Shown here piece after piece: positions 1 through 7,374 of a DNA stretch of 26,125 bases; position 1 is the first letter of the stretch, and each line of letters opens with the position of its first letter. The notes below the pieces were generated by a model. It saw only the letters and a program-made list of their open reading frames with translations, was not told where the DNA came from and did not search any database. Source of the stretch: a virus; the IMG/VR virus record IMGVR_UViG_3300027797_000121, positions 1-26,125 of that record; one strand, written 5' to 3'. The position numbers were made by a program, and so were the translations under genes.

Positions 1-571
1 AGATATCTTCACCAGTAAATTGCTTATTAGCACCTACCTCTGTAAAGAATGGAACTCCAGGTAGTGCTTTCTTAATCCTAGTTATTACATTGCGGTGCAT
101 TAGGCAAAAGCCCATTCCTGCCGCACTTACCTTCATAAAGGTATCTTTAGGTAGAGGGTCTAAACGCCTAATACCTATACCAAACTCTGCCTCAGCAAAC
201 TCATATACTGTAGCAAGTGGCTTCATTAATGGTTGCTCTGGTTCATTACTTGTAAAGTAAACTCCAGTTAATAGTGGTATCTCTTGCGCATCTCTGCGCT
301 TCCACAGTTTAAGAAACTTCTCTGGCGTAATCATTATGTCTGAATCTAGCCATAGTAGCCAATCAGACTTATTGTTATCATACCAACGATTAACTAACAT
401 CTCTCGCTGTTGTGCTATCTGATTACCGTGTGCTCTTAGTGAACCACAGAATTCTACTCCTGAGTTTATAATGGTGTCTACGACACCTTCCATAAACTTG
501 CCATCTACGTTGCCGTTATCACACCAAGCAACTGCTAATCTTTCTTTCTTAGTCTTAGTCCCCTTAGACAT
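1..571 (-). CDS. Glycosyltransferase-like protein, 3' end cut by window edge
   Basis: The frame is open from ATG at 571 to the left edge (190 codons seen), so the C-terminus is missing. Reading the minus strand gives a GT-A-like protein. Residues 70-80 contain WLLWLDSDIM, a DxD motif of the kind that binds the nucleotide-sugar and metal. Near residue 187 there is GED, typical of the acceptor-side acidic motif of family 2-like transferases. The start overlaps the stop of the upstream gene by one base (TAATG), so the two are probably translationally coupled. Phage enzymes of this kind may glycosylate virion proteins, host surface glycans or DNA; the sequence does not tell which. The call as a glycosyltransferase rests on the motifs and general fold pattern, and the substrate is unknown. 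Confidence 0.75.
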   Translation of the reverse strand, partial: MSKGTKTKKERLAVAWCDNGNVDGKFMEGVVDTIINSGVEFCGSLRAHGNQIAQQREMLVNRWYDNNKSDWLLWLDSDIMITPEKFLKLWKRRDAQEIPLLTGVYFTSNEPEQPLMKPLATVYEFAEAEFGIGIRRLDPLPKDTFMKVSAAGMGFCLMHRNVITRIKKALPGVPFFTEVGANKQFTGEDI

Positions 572-861
572 TACTTCTTCCCCTTGTTCCTAGCGGATAT
601 TGCTGCTGCTTTACGTTTAGCATCAGCCTTTGAACTAGCACCCCAGGCTTGCAGGGATAATAGTAATCTTGTTGGTTCACCATTAGGCTTACGTTCTGGT
701 CCTGGCATACCGCCCATACGGGCTAAGAATGAGGCTCTACGGGGGTTATCCCCTGCTTTTACTGGTGCCTTGAGGGTTCCACCCTTATAGGATGCTCTAC
801 CCTTTGCATTTAGGCCACCCTTAGGGTTCTTGCCTTCTTTACGTGTCCACGCTGCGGTCAT
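571..861 (-). CDS. Small basic DUF6321-like phage protein
   Basis: This is a 96 aa, strongly basic protein. It contains the pattern KEGKNPKGGLNAKGRASY near the N-terminus, then LKAPVKAGDNPRRASFLARM, then GEPTRLLLSLQAWG, ending in an A/K-rich helix. I recognise this arrangement from the DUF6321 family of small phage proteins, whose function is not known. It sits in a row of tiny lysine-rich genes downstream of the capsid gene. It overlaps its neighbours by one base at each end (TAATG junctions), so it belongs to the same late operon. A virion-associated or DNA-binding role would fit the charge and the location, but that is inference. Confidence 0.75.
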   Translation of the reverse strand: MTAAWTRKEGKNPKGGLNAKGRASYKGGTLKAPVKAGDNPRRASFLARMGGMPGPERKPNGEPTRLLLSLQAWGASSKADAKRKAAAISARNKGKK

Positions 862-1103
862 TATTTGCCCCTATACTTTGCTGTTTTCTTTGCTATGTTC
901 TTAGGTTGTTTAACGAATTGTTTACCTTTGGCATTACCAGCAGCCTTGGCTTTATTAGTTGCTGCCTTCTCTGCAGGACTTAAAGAATCCCACGCTGCAG
1001 TAGGTAGATATCTCTTCTTACCTTTAGATGGTTTACCATCAGATGTTTTCCATTTTTCGGCAGACCACTTCTTAAGTGACTGTTGAGATTTAGCAAGTGC
1101 CAT
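861..1103 (-). CDS. Small basic phage protein, possibly DUF5872-like
   Basis: This 80 aa protein is rich in Lys and Ala. It has recognisable blocks SLKKWSAEKW, KKRYLPTAAWDSLSPAEKAA and GKQFVKQPKNIAKKTAKYR. The pattern (a tryptophan-containing N-terminal helix, an RYLP..A segment, then KQP..IAKKTAKYR) recurs in small proteins of aquatic phages and large viruses; I tentatively link it to DUF5872. It shares one base with the genes on either side. No catalytic motif is visible. The charge suggests nucleic acid or capsid association, which is only inferred. Confidence 0.65.
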   Translation of the reverse strand: MALAKSQQSLKKWSAEKWKTSDGKPSKGKKRYLPTAAWDSLSPAEKAATNKAKAAGNAKGKQFVKQPKNIAKKTAKYRGK

Positions 1104-1282
1104 TACTTGTAACCTCCGCCTGCTTTCTTATATTGAACTGCAAGTAGTTGTGCTTTACGGGCAGACCATTCTCCTGGGTCTCCACCCTTAGAGCCAGCCT
1201 TAATCTTTTTAAACAAGGATGCTCTCATACCAGGTTTGGTATAGTTGCCAGCCTCATTAACTTTAGACTTTGCCTTTTTCAT
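1103..1282 (-). CDS. 59 aa basic protein with WSARKAQLLA motif
   Basis: This short ORF runs from ATG at 1282 to TAA at 1103, which is shared with the ATG of the next gene. The product contains GNYTKPGMRASLFKKIKAG, then GGDPGEWSARKAQLLA and ends in KKAGGGYK. This motif order is one I know from small uncharacterised proteins in phage genomes, which supports it being a real gene despite its size. It overlaps the upstream 47 aa ORF by four bases (ATGA). Function unknown. The strong positive charge matches the rest of the cluster. Confidence 0.7.
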   Translation of the reverse strand: MKKAKSKVNEAGNYTKPGMRASLFKKIKAGSKGGDPGEWSARKAQLLAVQYKKAGGGYK

Positions 1283-1422
1283 TTAATCCCCTTAATTATA
1301 TCCCCAGTCTTAGGGTCTCTTTGAACTTTGACAGTTCCATCCTTACGCAAGGTAAGGATGAGACCATCCCTCATAATAGATTTATTAAATCTATCGTGAC
1401 GTACAAATTGACCTGATGACAT
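1279..1422 (-). CDS. 47 aa hypothetical protein
   Basis: ATG at 1422 leads to TGA at 1279, giving a 47 aa protein that begins MSSGQFVRHDRFN and contains LILTLRKDGTVKVQRDPKTG. The central part looks like two beta strands joined by a DGT turn. I do not recognise a family. Its stop overlaps the start of the next gene in an ATGA junction, and it begins six bases after the upstream stop. The tight packing argues that it is translated. It is less lysine-rich than its neighbours. Confidence 0.6.
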   Translation of the reverse strand: MSSGQFVRHDRFNKSIMRDGLILTLRKDGTVKVQRDPKTGDIIKGIK

Positions 1423-1427
1423 TTGAT

Positions 1428-1943
1428 TTATTTGCCTGTATTTTTAAATGCAGTCATAAATTTAGCACCAACACTACCAGGTTTAAATCCAGCAACATTT
1501 TTTGATTTTGGTTTTGCCTTAGTAGAACTTTGACCTGTTTGGTAGGTAAAGTTTGATTTAGGTTTTGCACTCATAACGCTACTCTTACCCATACCAACTG
1601 GTCCAGGTGAAGCCTTTGGTGTATAAACAGCATTCTGGTAGCGAGTCTCTCCATATAGGCGACGAACACCTTCACCAAATGAAGCAACGGCTCCGGAATA
1701 AGTTGAACCCCTATTACCTGCAGCAATCTCTAAAGATTTTTTCATACCCAATTTTTTAATTTGGTTGATTTCAGATTGAGATACTTTAATACTTCTATCT
1801 GGGTTTTTAGGGAGCACTGGCTTTGGTTTTGATTTAACAGGTTTAGCATTCTGGCGTAATCTTGCTTCGCTAGATGAATCAGTAGAAGGTCTACCTGCTC
1901 TACTTAAACCTTTTTTCTCGTCATACTCTCTATCTTTTGACAT
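1428..1943 (-). CDS. 171 aa basic protein of the post-capsid cluster
   Basis: The product has a disordered-looking, charged N-terminus (about residues 1-50, rich in K, P, S). A more ordered centre follows (about 53-105) containing KVSQSEINQIKKLGMKKSLE and FGEGVRRLYGETRYQNAV. The C-terminal tail is rich in K, P, G and S. The central 'SQSEI..IKKLGM ... EGVRRLYG..R' pattern recurs in aquatic phage proteins, but I know no function for it. The gene shares one base with the upstream 44 aa gene. Location just after the capsid genes suggests a minor virion component (inference). Confidence 0.7.
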   Translation of the reverse strand: MSKDREYDEKKGLSRAGRPSTDSSSEARLRQNAKPVKSKPKPVLPKNPDRSIKVSQSEINQIKKLGMKKSLEIAAGNRGSTYSGAVASFGEGVRRLYGETRYQNAVYTPKASPGPVGMGKSSVMSAKPKSNFTYQTGQSSTKAKPKSKNVAGFKPGSVGAKFMTAFKNTGK

Positions 1944-2077
1944 TACTTCTTCTTTCCCATTTTCTTCATTGTTGACTTACCCATAACCATTTTCTTACCA
2001 GTCTTCTTGGCTGCTTTCTTAGCCATAGCCATACCTTTTGGACCGTATGAGTATTCTTTCATTCCTACTTTTGGCAT
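1943..2077 (-). CDS. 44 aa Lys/Met-rich protein
   Basis: ATG at 2077 to TAA at 1943 encodes a very basic 44 aa protein beginning MPKVGMKEYSYGPKGMAMAK, followed by repeated K/M clusters. Small proteins starting MPKVG.KE..Y...G...A are common in phage genomes. Both ends form TAATG overlaps with the neighbouring genes, which is strong support for translation in this operon. Composition resembles a nucleic-acid-binding peptide. Function unknown. Confidence 0.7.
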   Translation of the reverse strand: MPKVGMKEYSYGPKGMAMAKKAAKKTGKKMVMGKSTMKKMGKKK

Positions 2078-2529
2078 TATATTCCTGCTTCCTTTAGTTC
2101 TTTCATTACGTGGGCGGTTTTTTTGTCTAACTTCTTTGCTTGTACCATTGTGTTACCATCATACGCTGCACCTAATTTTTCAGATGCATCGTGTGCTGCT
2201 TCTATCTGTTTTCTATTTGTACCATTAGGTTGGATACCTTGTGCTCTAGCACTTCTATATGCTTCAAGTTCAGAGTTCCATTTCTTCTGGGTAGTGCCAC
2301 TTGCTATTACATCGCCCCTGGCATCACCAGTTGCTAACTGTAAATTTTTGGCCTTACAACCAAAGCACTCATCACCACAATTACTATGGTCTACTTCTTC
2401 AGGTTCTGTATGTGGGAATGGTACTAAAGAAGTTTCATCACATCCGCTACATCCATAAAGGGCTGCTTTGTAATTCATCTTCTCATCAAAACCAAATTCT
2501 AAAACTTTACTACAGTGTTCGTGTCCCAT
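2077..2529 (-). CDS. 150 aa putative zinc-binding phage protein
   Basis: The N-terminal 60 residues carry potential metal ligands: H3, H5 and C6, then C27 and C30 in CSGC, then C51, C55 and C58 in CGDECFGCKAKNLQL. The CG..CFGCK...LQL element is one I associate with small proteins in actinobacterial phages. The C-terminal half (about 70-150) is predicted helical and charged. Because it lies between the capsid gene and the basic-protein cluster, a structural or assembly role is possible. No enzymatic motif is visible. Confidence 0.65.
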   Translation of the reverse strand: MGHEHCSKVLEFGFDEKMNYKAALYGCSGCDETSLVPFPHTEPEEVDHSNCGDECFGCKAKNLQLATGDARGDVIASGTTQKKWNSELEAYRSARAQGIQPNGTNRKQIEAAHDASEKLGAAYDGNTMVQAKKLDKKTAHVMKELKEAGI

Positions 2530-2535
2530 ATTTCC

Positions 2536-2811
2536 TTATTCTACCGTGAAGTTAGCCGAAGTAATACCTATACTTGCTGCAATCATTGCAGTTCTAATAG
2601 CCTCACTTATACCAGTATGTTCTCCACCACCAATGTAGTAAGCGGTATAGCCTGCTAAGTCACTATCTAGTGGGTACTGTGTTAGTGAGTATGTACCGCT
2701 CTGATTAATAACTGTATAACTTTTAGTGCGTTGTTTAAAGTGTGAGTGTAAACGGTGCCCACCTATTTGCCCCTGTTCTAGGGTTGGTGTTCTAAATAAA
2801 TATGTTGCCAT
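2536..2811 (-). CDS. 91 aa protein encoded next to the capsid gene
   Basis: The product begins MATYLFRTPTLEQGQIGG and contains YPLDSDLAGYTAYYIGG followed by a helix and a terminal strand (SIGITSANFTVE). It looks like a compact mixed alpha/beta protein. I recognise the MATYLFRTPT...GGHRL...YPLD pattern from related aquatic phages, always of unknown function. It is the first gene after the major capsid gene, separated by a 64-base gap that holds a hairpin. A head decoration or connector protein would suit this position, but that is inference. Confidence 0.65.
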   Translation of the reverse strand: MATYLFRTPTLEQGQIGGHRLHSHFKQRTKSYTVINQSGTYSLTQYPLDSDLAGYTAYYIGGGEHTGISEAIRTAMIAASIGITSANFTVE

Positions 2812-2835
2812 TAGGCTCCTTAATGAACTTACTCC

Positions 2836-2863
2836 GTAGCAGGAATATTTCTACTCCTGCTAC
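2836..2863 (-). promoter_or_regulatory. Perfect 9 bp hairpin between capsid gene and next gene
   Basis: Arms GTAGCAGGA (2836-2844) and TCCTGCTAC (2855-2863) are exact inverted repeats around a 10-base loop. It begins 12 bases after the capsid stop on the minus-strand transcript. No U-run follows, so it is not a classical intrinsic terminator. A partial terminator, RNA-stability element or processing site that favours capsid mRNA is likely. Confidence 0.6.
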
Positions 2864-2875
2864 AGCGTCAGTCAA

Positions 2876-3820
2876 TTACGCTACTGATGAACCGTTTAGG
2901 ATTCGATACAGGGCTGCTTCGCGATAACGCTTGAAGCCAAGTACGCCGTACCAACCCATAGGTCGGAAACGCATCAATTGGTCAATAACTGGACCGATAA
3001 CAATATGTGGCTCTTCAGCAACGGCCTCAGCCAATGCTTCTTTTCCACAAAGAATTGTACGGTATACCTTGGCGCTTGAAGCACCGTCAGTATCATTGAA
3101 CATACGAGCAGACTCTACAAAGTAGGCTCCTTCGTATGAACCGATTTCTCCAGCCCAAATGTTGTCATTTGAGTTGTACTCGTGAGGCAAACGCCATCCA
3201 CCAGCACCAGTCTCAGCACGAAGGTCGTGTGAGATTTCTGGGTGAATACCACACCAGTACATTGAACCCTTGCGAGGTACTGATAAACCAGAACGTAACT
3301 TAGCAACAGCCTTACGGATGTTAGCAGAAGTAATTGTATCTGTAGCAGCGATTGTTACAGTGTTAGTACGTGTACCACCGTAGATGATATTAGTACCACC
3401 ACGAAGTTCAGTCTGTGCAACTGTATCAATTGAGCCTGCAAGGTTGAAAGCGATAATGTTAGCGATTGCAGGGTCTACATCAGCAAGGCTGAATAGTTCC
3501 AACGCACGTGTAACAAGTACAGAGTTACCATACTCAGCAAGAGTAATAGTAACTGATGTAGGAGCAGCGATTGCTACAGAATCTTTCTCTGTAGATTCTG
3601 TCAGAGCAGTTGTTGACTCTGATAGGTCTGCGTATAATTGTAGAATTACGGTTGAGCCAGGATTTGCCAATTTAGCAGGGCGCTTGTCGGCGACACTACG
3701 AATAAGGGGTTCTGAACGCAACGCGAAGTCTAATAGACGGTCGTAGGCTTTTTGGACTACACCGGCTGCACCAGCGGTACCGGCAAGGTTGCCAGTTGAC
3801 GAGGTATATAGATTAGCCAT
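2876..3820 (-). CDS. Major capsid protein, N4-gp56 family
   Basis: This 314 aa protein builds the head shell. It has the layout of the N4-gp56/P22-coat-like HK97-fold family: an N-terminal helix (VVQKAYDRLLDFALRS), a strand pair containing LAEYGNSVLVTRALE at 95-108, and HPEISHDLR at 193-201. GEIGSYEGAYFVES at 224-237 follows, the family's signature 'W..GEIG.YEG..FVE' region. Its length is near the usual size. A strong Shine-Dalgarno (GGAGGTGAAC) lies directly before ATG at 3820, in keeping with a very highly expressed protein. It follows the scaffold gene, the classic order. No N-terminal delta domain or cleavage site is evident. Confidence 0.88.
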   Translation of the reverse strand: MANLYTSSTGNLAGTAGAAGVVQKAYDRLLDFALRSEPLIRSVADKRPAKLANPGSTVILQLYADLSESTTALTESTEKDSVAIAAPTSVTITLAEYGNSVLVTRALELFSLADVDPAIANIIAFNLAGSIDTVAQTELRGGTNIIYGGTRTNTVTIAATDTITSANIRKAVAKLRSGLSVPRKGSMYWCGIHPEISHDLRAETGAGGWRLPHEYNSNDNIWAGEIGSYEGAYFVESARMFNDTDGASSAKVYRTILCGKEALAEAVAEEPHIVIGPVIDQLMRFRPMGWYGVLGFKRYREAALYRILNGSSVA

Positions 3821-3858
3821 TGTTCACCTCCAGGGGTGATTAAGAATTACTATGGATA

Positions 3859-4335
3859 TTAATTGCCTTGAATTATTGAAGTAAGTTCATCTGCGGTAGC
3901 CGCATTCATAACTCTATTCATTAAATCTTGGGCTTTGTCAGGGGTCGTACCAAGTTGAGTAACTACATCCTGTTGCCTTAAGGCTGCACGATTTAGTTCC
4001 TGTTCCTCAGTTGCCGCTGGCTCTTTGGTTAATCCAAACAAATCGCCATTTTCGTCAAGCCAGGTATTAACTGACTCTTCACTAATGTCTTCTAAGTCTT
4101 TAAGGATTAATCTTTGTGCCTTTGGATTGACACCCTTCTTGTCTAGGACCTCTTTGACTACACGCTCACGCTGCGACTTGGATAATCCCTCAAGTTGCTC
4201 AGTAAGTTCCTTAATACGCTTTTCATCGTTACGCTTGGCTTTCCGCAATTTTTTAAGTAAATCGCTTCCGTCCATCTGTGTCTCGTTGTCGGTATCTTGG
4301 TCGTCTTCGTCTTCATCCCAGTAGTTGTTGCTCAT
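3859..4335 (-). CDS. Putative capsid scaffolding protein
   Basis: This is a 158 aa, highly charged protein with an acidic head (DEDEDDQDTDNET, residues 7-19) and a coiled-coil segment (about 22-60, LLKKLRKAKRNDEKRIKELT). Helical segments follow to the C-terminus. Size, acidic/coiled-coil composition and its position immediately upstream of the major capsid gene are typical of phage scaffolds. These guide shell assembly and then leave the head. The start has an upstream purine-rich AAGGGTGGG. The gap before it (4336-4458) holds a structured RNA. No protease signature is present in the protein. Confidence 0.75.
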   Translation of the reverse strand: MSNNYWDEDEDDQDTDNETQMDGSDLLKKLRKAKRNDEKRIKELTEQLEGLSKSQRERVVKEVLDKKGVNPKAQRLILKDLEDISEESVNTWLDENGDLFGLTKEPAATEEQELNRAALRQQDVVTQLGTTPDKAQDLMNRVMNAATADELTSIIQGN

Positions 4336-4368
4336 AGCAACCCACCCTTCTATTCGTTTAGTTTAGTC

Positions 4369-4450
4369 GCAAGCCACAGGTTCCAATCGGGGAATCGGTC
4401 TGGCTCTTGCTACCAGTCTTTTACGCTGTGTGGGCTGGTAGGTCACACAG
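4369..4450 (-). promoter_or_regulatory. Structured RNA: H-type pseudoknot plus bulged hairpin before the scaffold gene
   Basis: On the minus-strand RNA, CUGUGUG (4450-4444) can pair with CACACAG (4432-4426), and CUACCAG (4441-4435) can pair with CUGGUAG (4416-4410). The pairs interleave, giving an H-type pseudoknot with two perfect 7 bp stems and loops of 2, 2 and 9 nt; the 9 nt loop is A-rich. Next to it, GCAAGAGCCA (4410-4401) pairs with TGGCTTGC (4376-4369) except for a 2 nt bulge. The knot begins 8 nt after the TAA of the preceding gene. Roles in translation control of scaffold/capsid or in stop-codon readthrough are possible. Confidence 0.65.
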
Positions 4451-4458
4451 GATTCTAT

Positions 4459-5742
4459 TTAGTACTGTCCCGCTGAGGAGTTTAGAGAAGTCTTAGTTAT
4501 TCCAAGTTTTCCACTTCCAGAAAATTGTGCTTTTTCAGCAGAAACAAGTTTTTCTCTTTTACGCTTTGCTGATGCTAGTTGTTGAAATACTTCTTCTTCT
4601 CCTGTTTGTTGGTTATAACCATCCATTACGTTTCCGTATATGTCACTAAGTTTATTAGCAGTTGGTAATATATCTGCAATTGCTGAGTAACCTTCTTTTG
4701 CTTTTTCTTGAGTAATACCAGTTGTTGCTAAGTATTCAGCATAACCTACTCCAGGAGCACTCAAACCTTGTCTAGATGCCGCGTTACCAATTTCTGCAGC
4801 AGTAATACGTTTTTCAATTTCTGATGTTTGACCACTAGGGTCTAAAGCATATGCAATTAAATCAGTATTATTAAGACCATAATAATTTCTAAGTGTTGTA
4901 GAAACGCCTGGGTCAGCATTCATAATTCGTTGCGATGCCATTTGAACTCTATTATTTAATTCTGTTGATGACATATCGTTGGCAATGAATTGACTAACAT
5001 ATTCATCGGTATCAAACACCTTTAAACCATACGCTCTTAAAACTTGGCGATAAGAATCCTCAACACCAAGGTAATCCCTAGGTGATAGAACTGCTAATCC
5101 TTTTCCTATTCTAGTCTGATTAGCCTTAAATCTTTCTTTGTATGCTTCTGTTTCCTGCAAAGCAAATGTAATGGTTGCTTCGCTAGCACCTTCTAAAACT
5201 AATTTTCTAACTACTTCAACTAAACTTCCTAAACCATATTCAGTATATCTTTGTGCTAAAACATCAAAAGCATTTTTACGTTCTGCAGCAGCAGCCTGTG
5301 TTTCCGCAAGTGTTGCTACTTCTTCTGGAGTTTGTGTTGGGGCTGTATAAGTTGGAGCACCCTCACCATAAGAACTAATATTAGTGCCCCCAGTGTCTGG
5401 TATATCTGGGTCAACTGGTGGCTCTACTGGCTCTACTGGCTCTACTGGCTTTACTGGTTCCGTTGGCTTTACTGTTGGATTTGCCTTAAAGTAAGCATCT
5501 GCTTGTGCTTGCATTCTTTCGGCTGTAATTTTTGTTTGATAGGCTTGTTGATTTGGTGTTAAAGGTACTTTAAAATCTTTAGCAATTGCTGCTGAACTAT
5601 AAATTTTTTGAGGGTTTATTGCACCCGCAGGTATAGAAGTTCCCTTGTTTGATTGAGAAACGGTAGGTTGAACAAGTTTTGTACCTGAGGCTGCCTGTCC
5701 GCCACCTTTAGGTAATGCTCCTGTTGGTTTTTTAACTGCCAT
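4459..5742 (-). CDS. 427 aa virion-region protein with Pro/Glu/Val repeat linker
   Basis: I do not recognise a family. The N-terminal ~90 residues are low complexity (G, A, K, T, Q). A proline repeat (KPTEPVKPVEPVEPVEPP, about 95-112) works as a stiff linker. Residues about 135-400 are mostly helical, with clusters such as VRKLVLEGASEATITFALQE and the tail KRKREKLVSAEKAQF. The repeat is made of tandem 12-base units at 5410-5460. The start overlaps the upstream stop by one base (TAATG). It lies between the giant virion-like protein and the scaffold gene, which suggests an internal head or ejection protein. The TAA stop is followed 8 nt later by a pseudoknot, and the frame stays open for 31 more codons to 4366. 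Confidence 0.65.
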   Translation of the reverse strand: MAVKKPTGALPKGGGQAASGTKLVQPTVSQSNKGTSIPAGAINPQKIYSSAAIAKDFKVPLTPNQQAYQTKITAERMQAQADAYFKANPTVKPTEPVKPVEPVEPVEPPVDPDIPDTGGTNISSYGEGAPTYTAPTQTPEEVATLAETQAAAAERKNAFDVLAQRYTEYGLGSLVEVVRKLVLEGASEATITFALQETEAYKERFKANQTRIGKGLAVLSPRDYLGVEDSYRQVLRAYGLKVFDTDEYVSQFIANDMSSTELNNRVQMASQRIMNADPGVSTTLRNYYGLNNTDLIAYALDPSGQTSEIEKRITAAEIGNAASRQGLSAPGVGYAEYLATTGITQEKAKEGYSAIADILPTANKLSDIYGNVMDGYNQQTGEEEVFQQLASAKRKREKLVSAEKAQFSGSGKLGITKTSLNSSAGQY

Positions 5743-6602
5743 TATGCCATTAATCCAAATTCTTCTAAGGGTCTCATACCGATTGTATCTACCAATTGAA
5801 GTGCTTTTTTAGTAAACGGAAAATCTGTAGTATTTCTAATAGTTCTTTCAACAAGCCATTGTGGCATTATAGCAAACGCATTAGTTTCAGGGTCTTTATA
5901 GCCCATAATTTGTTTGTACACAGGATGTTTCATTGCCATATCTTCATCTATTTCTAAGTCTTCTGAAATGGTTCGTATAACATTTGTATTTAAAGTTTGT
6001 AAAGATTTGCCGCTCATTATGCCATCTGCATATGCAGGATACGCACTGGCAGATAATTTTTTAATTTCTTCTTGAACGTCAGTAATTGTGGTTGTTCCTA
6101 AAAATAAATCTCTGCTTTTTTGAGTCCAGTATTTGTCGCCGTATAGACTACCAACACCCATCTCTGCAGCAAAGAATTTTAATGAGTTTGTATCTCCAAG
6201 AATTTCTCCACCATAACCTGTGACTTTGCTAGAGTTTATAACTGCTTGGTCTACTTGGTCGTCATTTAGACCCCTAGCGTAAGCATCCTCCATTATTTTA
6301 TCAAATGTAGCGGTGTCGACTCTAATGCCAGATTCTACAAGCCTTTTACGAGCAGCAAGTTTATATTTGACTACACTATCAACGTATACTTGTGGTTGTT
6401 CAAGTTTTAACTTTTCACGTGTTTTTACAGTTGAACCTGTATTGCGGTAATATTCGGTTTTAAATAATTCTTCTAACGCTGCACCAATATTGTCTGCTTT
6501 AAATAATTCATATACTTTGCGCAGTTCTGGGTGCGCTGCTAGTAATGCTTCGCTAATACCGTATGCTGCTGCTGTTTCTACACCTGTTGATGTACTAGGC
6601 AC
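5742..6602 (-). CDS. 286 aa helical protein of unknown function
   Basis: A GTG start at 6602 is chosen because a near-perfect Shine-Dalgarno, GGAGGTGA, ends 6 nt before it, and it overlaps the upstream gene by 8 bases. The protein is almost entirely helical and charged. It contains ALEELFKTEYYRNTG, a segment resembling a small helical repeat (FDKIMEDAYARGLNDDQVDQ, about 103-122), and ends LRPLEEFGLMA-like. There are no membrane segments and no cysteine motifs. It sits in a set of three mid-size helical proteins after the giant protein, which suggests co-assembly in the virion, perhaps with the ejection machinery. Inference only. Confidence 0.6.
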   Translation of the reverse strand: MPSTSTGVETAAAYGISEALLAAHPELRKVYELFKADNIGAALEELFKTEYYRNTGSTVKTREKLKLEQPQVYVDSVVKYKLAARKRLVESGIRVDTATFDKIMEDAYARGLNDDQVDQAVINSSKVTGYGGEILGDTNSLKFFAAEMGVGSLYGDKYWTQKSRDLFLGTTTITDVQEEIKKLSASAYPAYADGIMSGKSLQTLNTNVIRTISEDLEIDEDMAMKHPVYKQIMGYKDPETNAFAIMPQWLVERTIRNTTDFPFTKKALQLVDTIGMRPLEEFGLMA

Positions 6603-7371
6603 TCAACTCACCTCCACCCATATTTTGAGTCAAAAAGTTATTAAACCCAATTCTTTTTGCTCTGTCAAAGTCTTCCGGATTTTCGGTCTCAAGTTTTTTG
6701 TCAATAGAGGTTGTCATTTTATTCTGCGAGAAGTCTGATTCTACTGTAGTCACATTTTCTAATTTTCCAGTTTTAGGATTTTTAACTTTTTTAGTTGTAG
6801 TCAATGTTCCTTTTTCAATAGAGTCTTTAAAATCTGCAATGTGTCTTGCTTTTTCCTCTGCTGTTGCTTTACGAAGATATTTTGTTTGATATGATTTATC
6901 AATAATCTCACCAAGAACAAGTGGGTCTTGTTTAGTAATAGTTCTAGATGGAAGGTTTTCTTCTCCAGAACTGCCTAAAGGTATGTACATTTTTTTTAGT
7001 TCGCTTATAAGATTAAAACCAGTGCCGCCAGCAATTACTGCATTAGTGGCAGTTTGTATTAACTCAGGTTCTGTTTTAAATAAATTTTGAATGCTTCCTC
7101 GATTTTCTTTAACCGAGTAACCCATTTTTTTAAGCAATTTACCTAGTTCTGTTAATTGACCAGGACTTAAATTGTTTAAAATAGACACATTAGCCGGAGC
7201 AGCAACTGAACCAGCAGTTCCAATTTGAACTGATTGACCAACTGAGGCTAATCTTTTATTAATTTCTTGTATAAATATAAGGTCTTTTGTAGGCGCAGCG
7301 ATGTTAGGTGAAATCTGAGTACCTGGTTTGTAACCTCCAGTACCTACTACATGATTTGGTTGATGCGGCAC
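6595..7371 (-). CDS. 258 aa protein of unknown function
   Basis: Translation most likely begins at GTG 7371, preceded by GGGAG at a good distance and only 3 bases after the upstream stop. The first ~30 residues are Gly/Pro/Asn-rich. Next comes a helix (KDLIFIQEINKRLASVGQ) and a peptidoglycan-binding-like looking stretch (PGQLTELGKLLKKMGYSVKE) that is too short to assign. The C-terminal half is charged and helical, with KVKNPKTGKLENVTTVE, a likely beta hairpin. No family recognised. Operon position suggests a virion component acting with the 286 and 427 aa proteins. Confidence 0.6.
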   Translation of the reverse strand: MPHQPNHVVGTGGYKPGTQISPNIAAPTKDLIFIQEINKRLASVGQSVQIGTAGSVAAPANVSILNNLSPGQLTELGKLLKKMGYSVKENRGSIQNLFKTEPELIQTATNAVIAGGTGFNLISELKKMYIPLGSSGEENLPSRTITKQDPLVLGEIIDKSYQTKYLRKATAEEKARHIADFKDSIEKGTLTTTKKVKNPKTGKLENVTTVESDFSQNKMTTSIDKKLETENPEDFDRAKRIGFNNFLTQNMGGGELSA

Positions 7372-7374
7372 AAT

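Noticed and set aside
4336-4458. tRNA-like sequence before the scaffold gene
   Set aside because: A GGTTCCAATC-like string on the plus strand resembles a T-arm, but no acceptor stem or anticodon arm fits around it.
4366-4458. Separate small gene in the scaffold leader
   Set aside because: The 31-codon frame has no good start or ribosome site; it is noted only as a possible readthrough extension.
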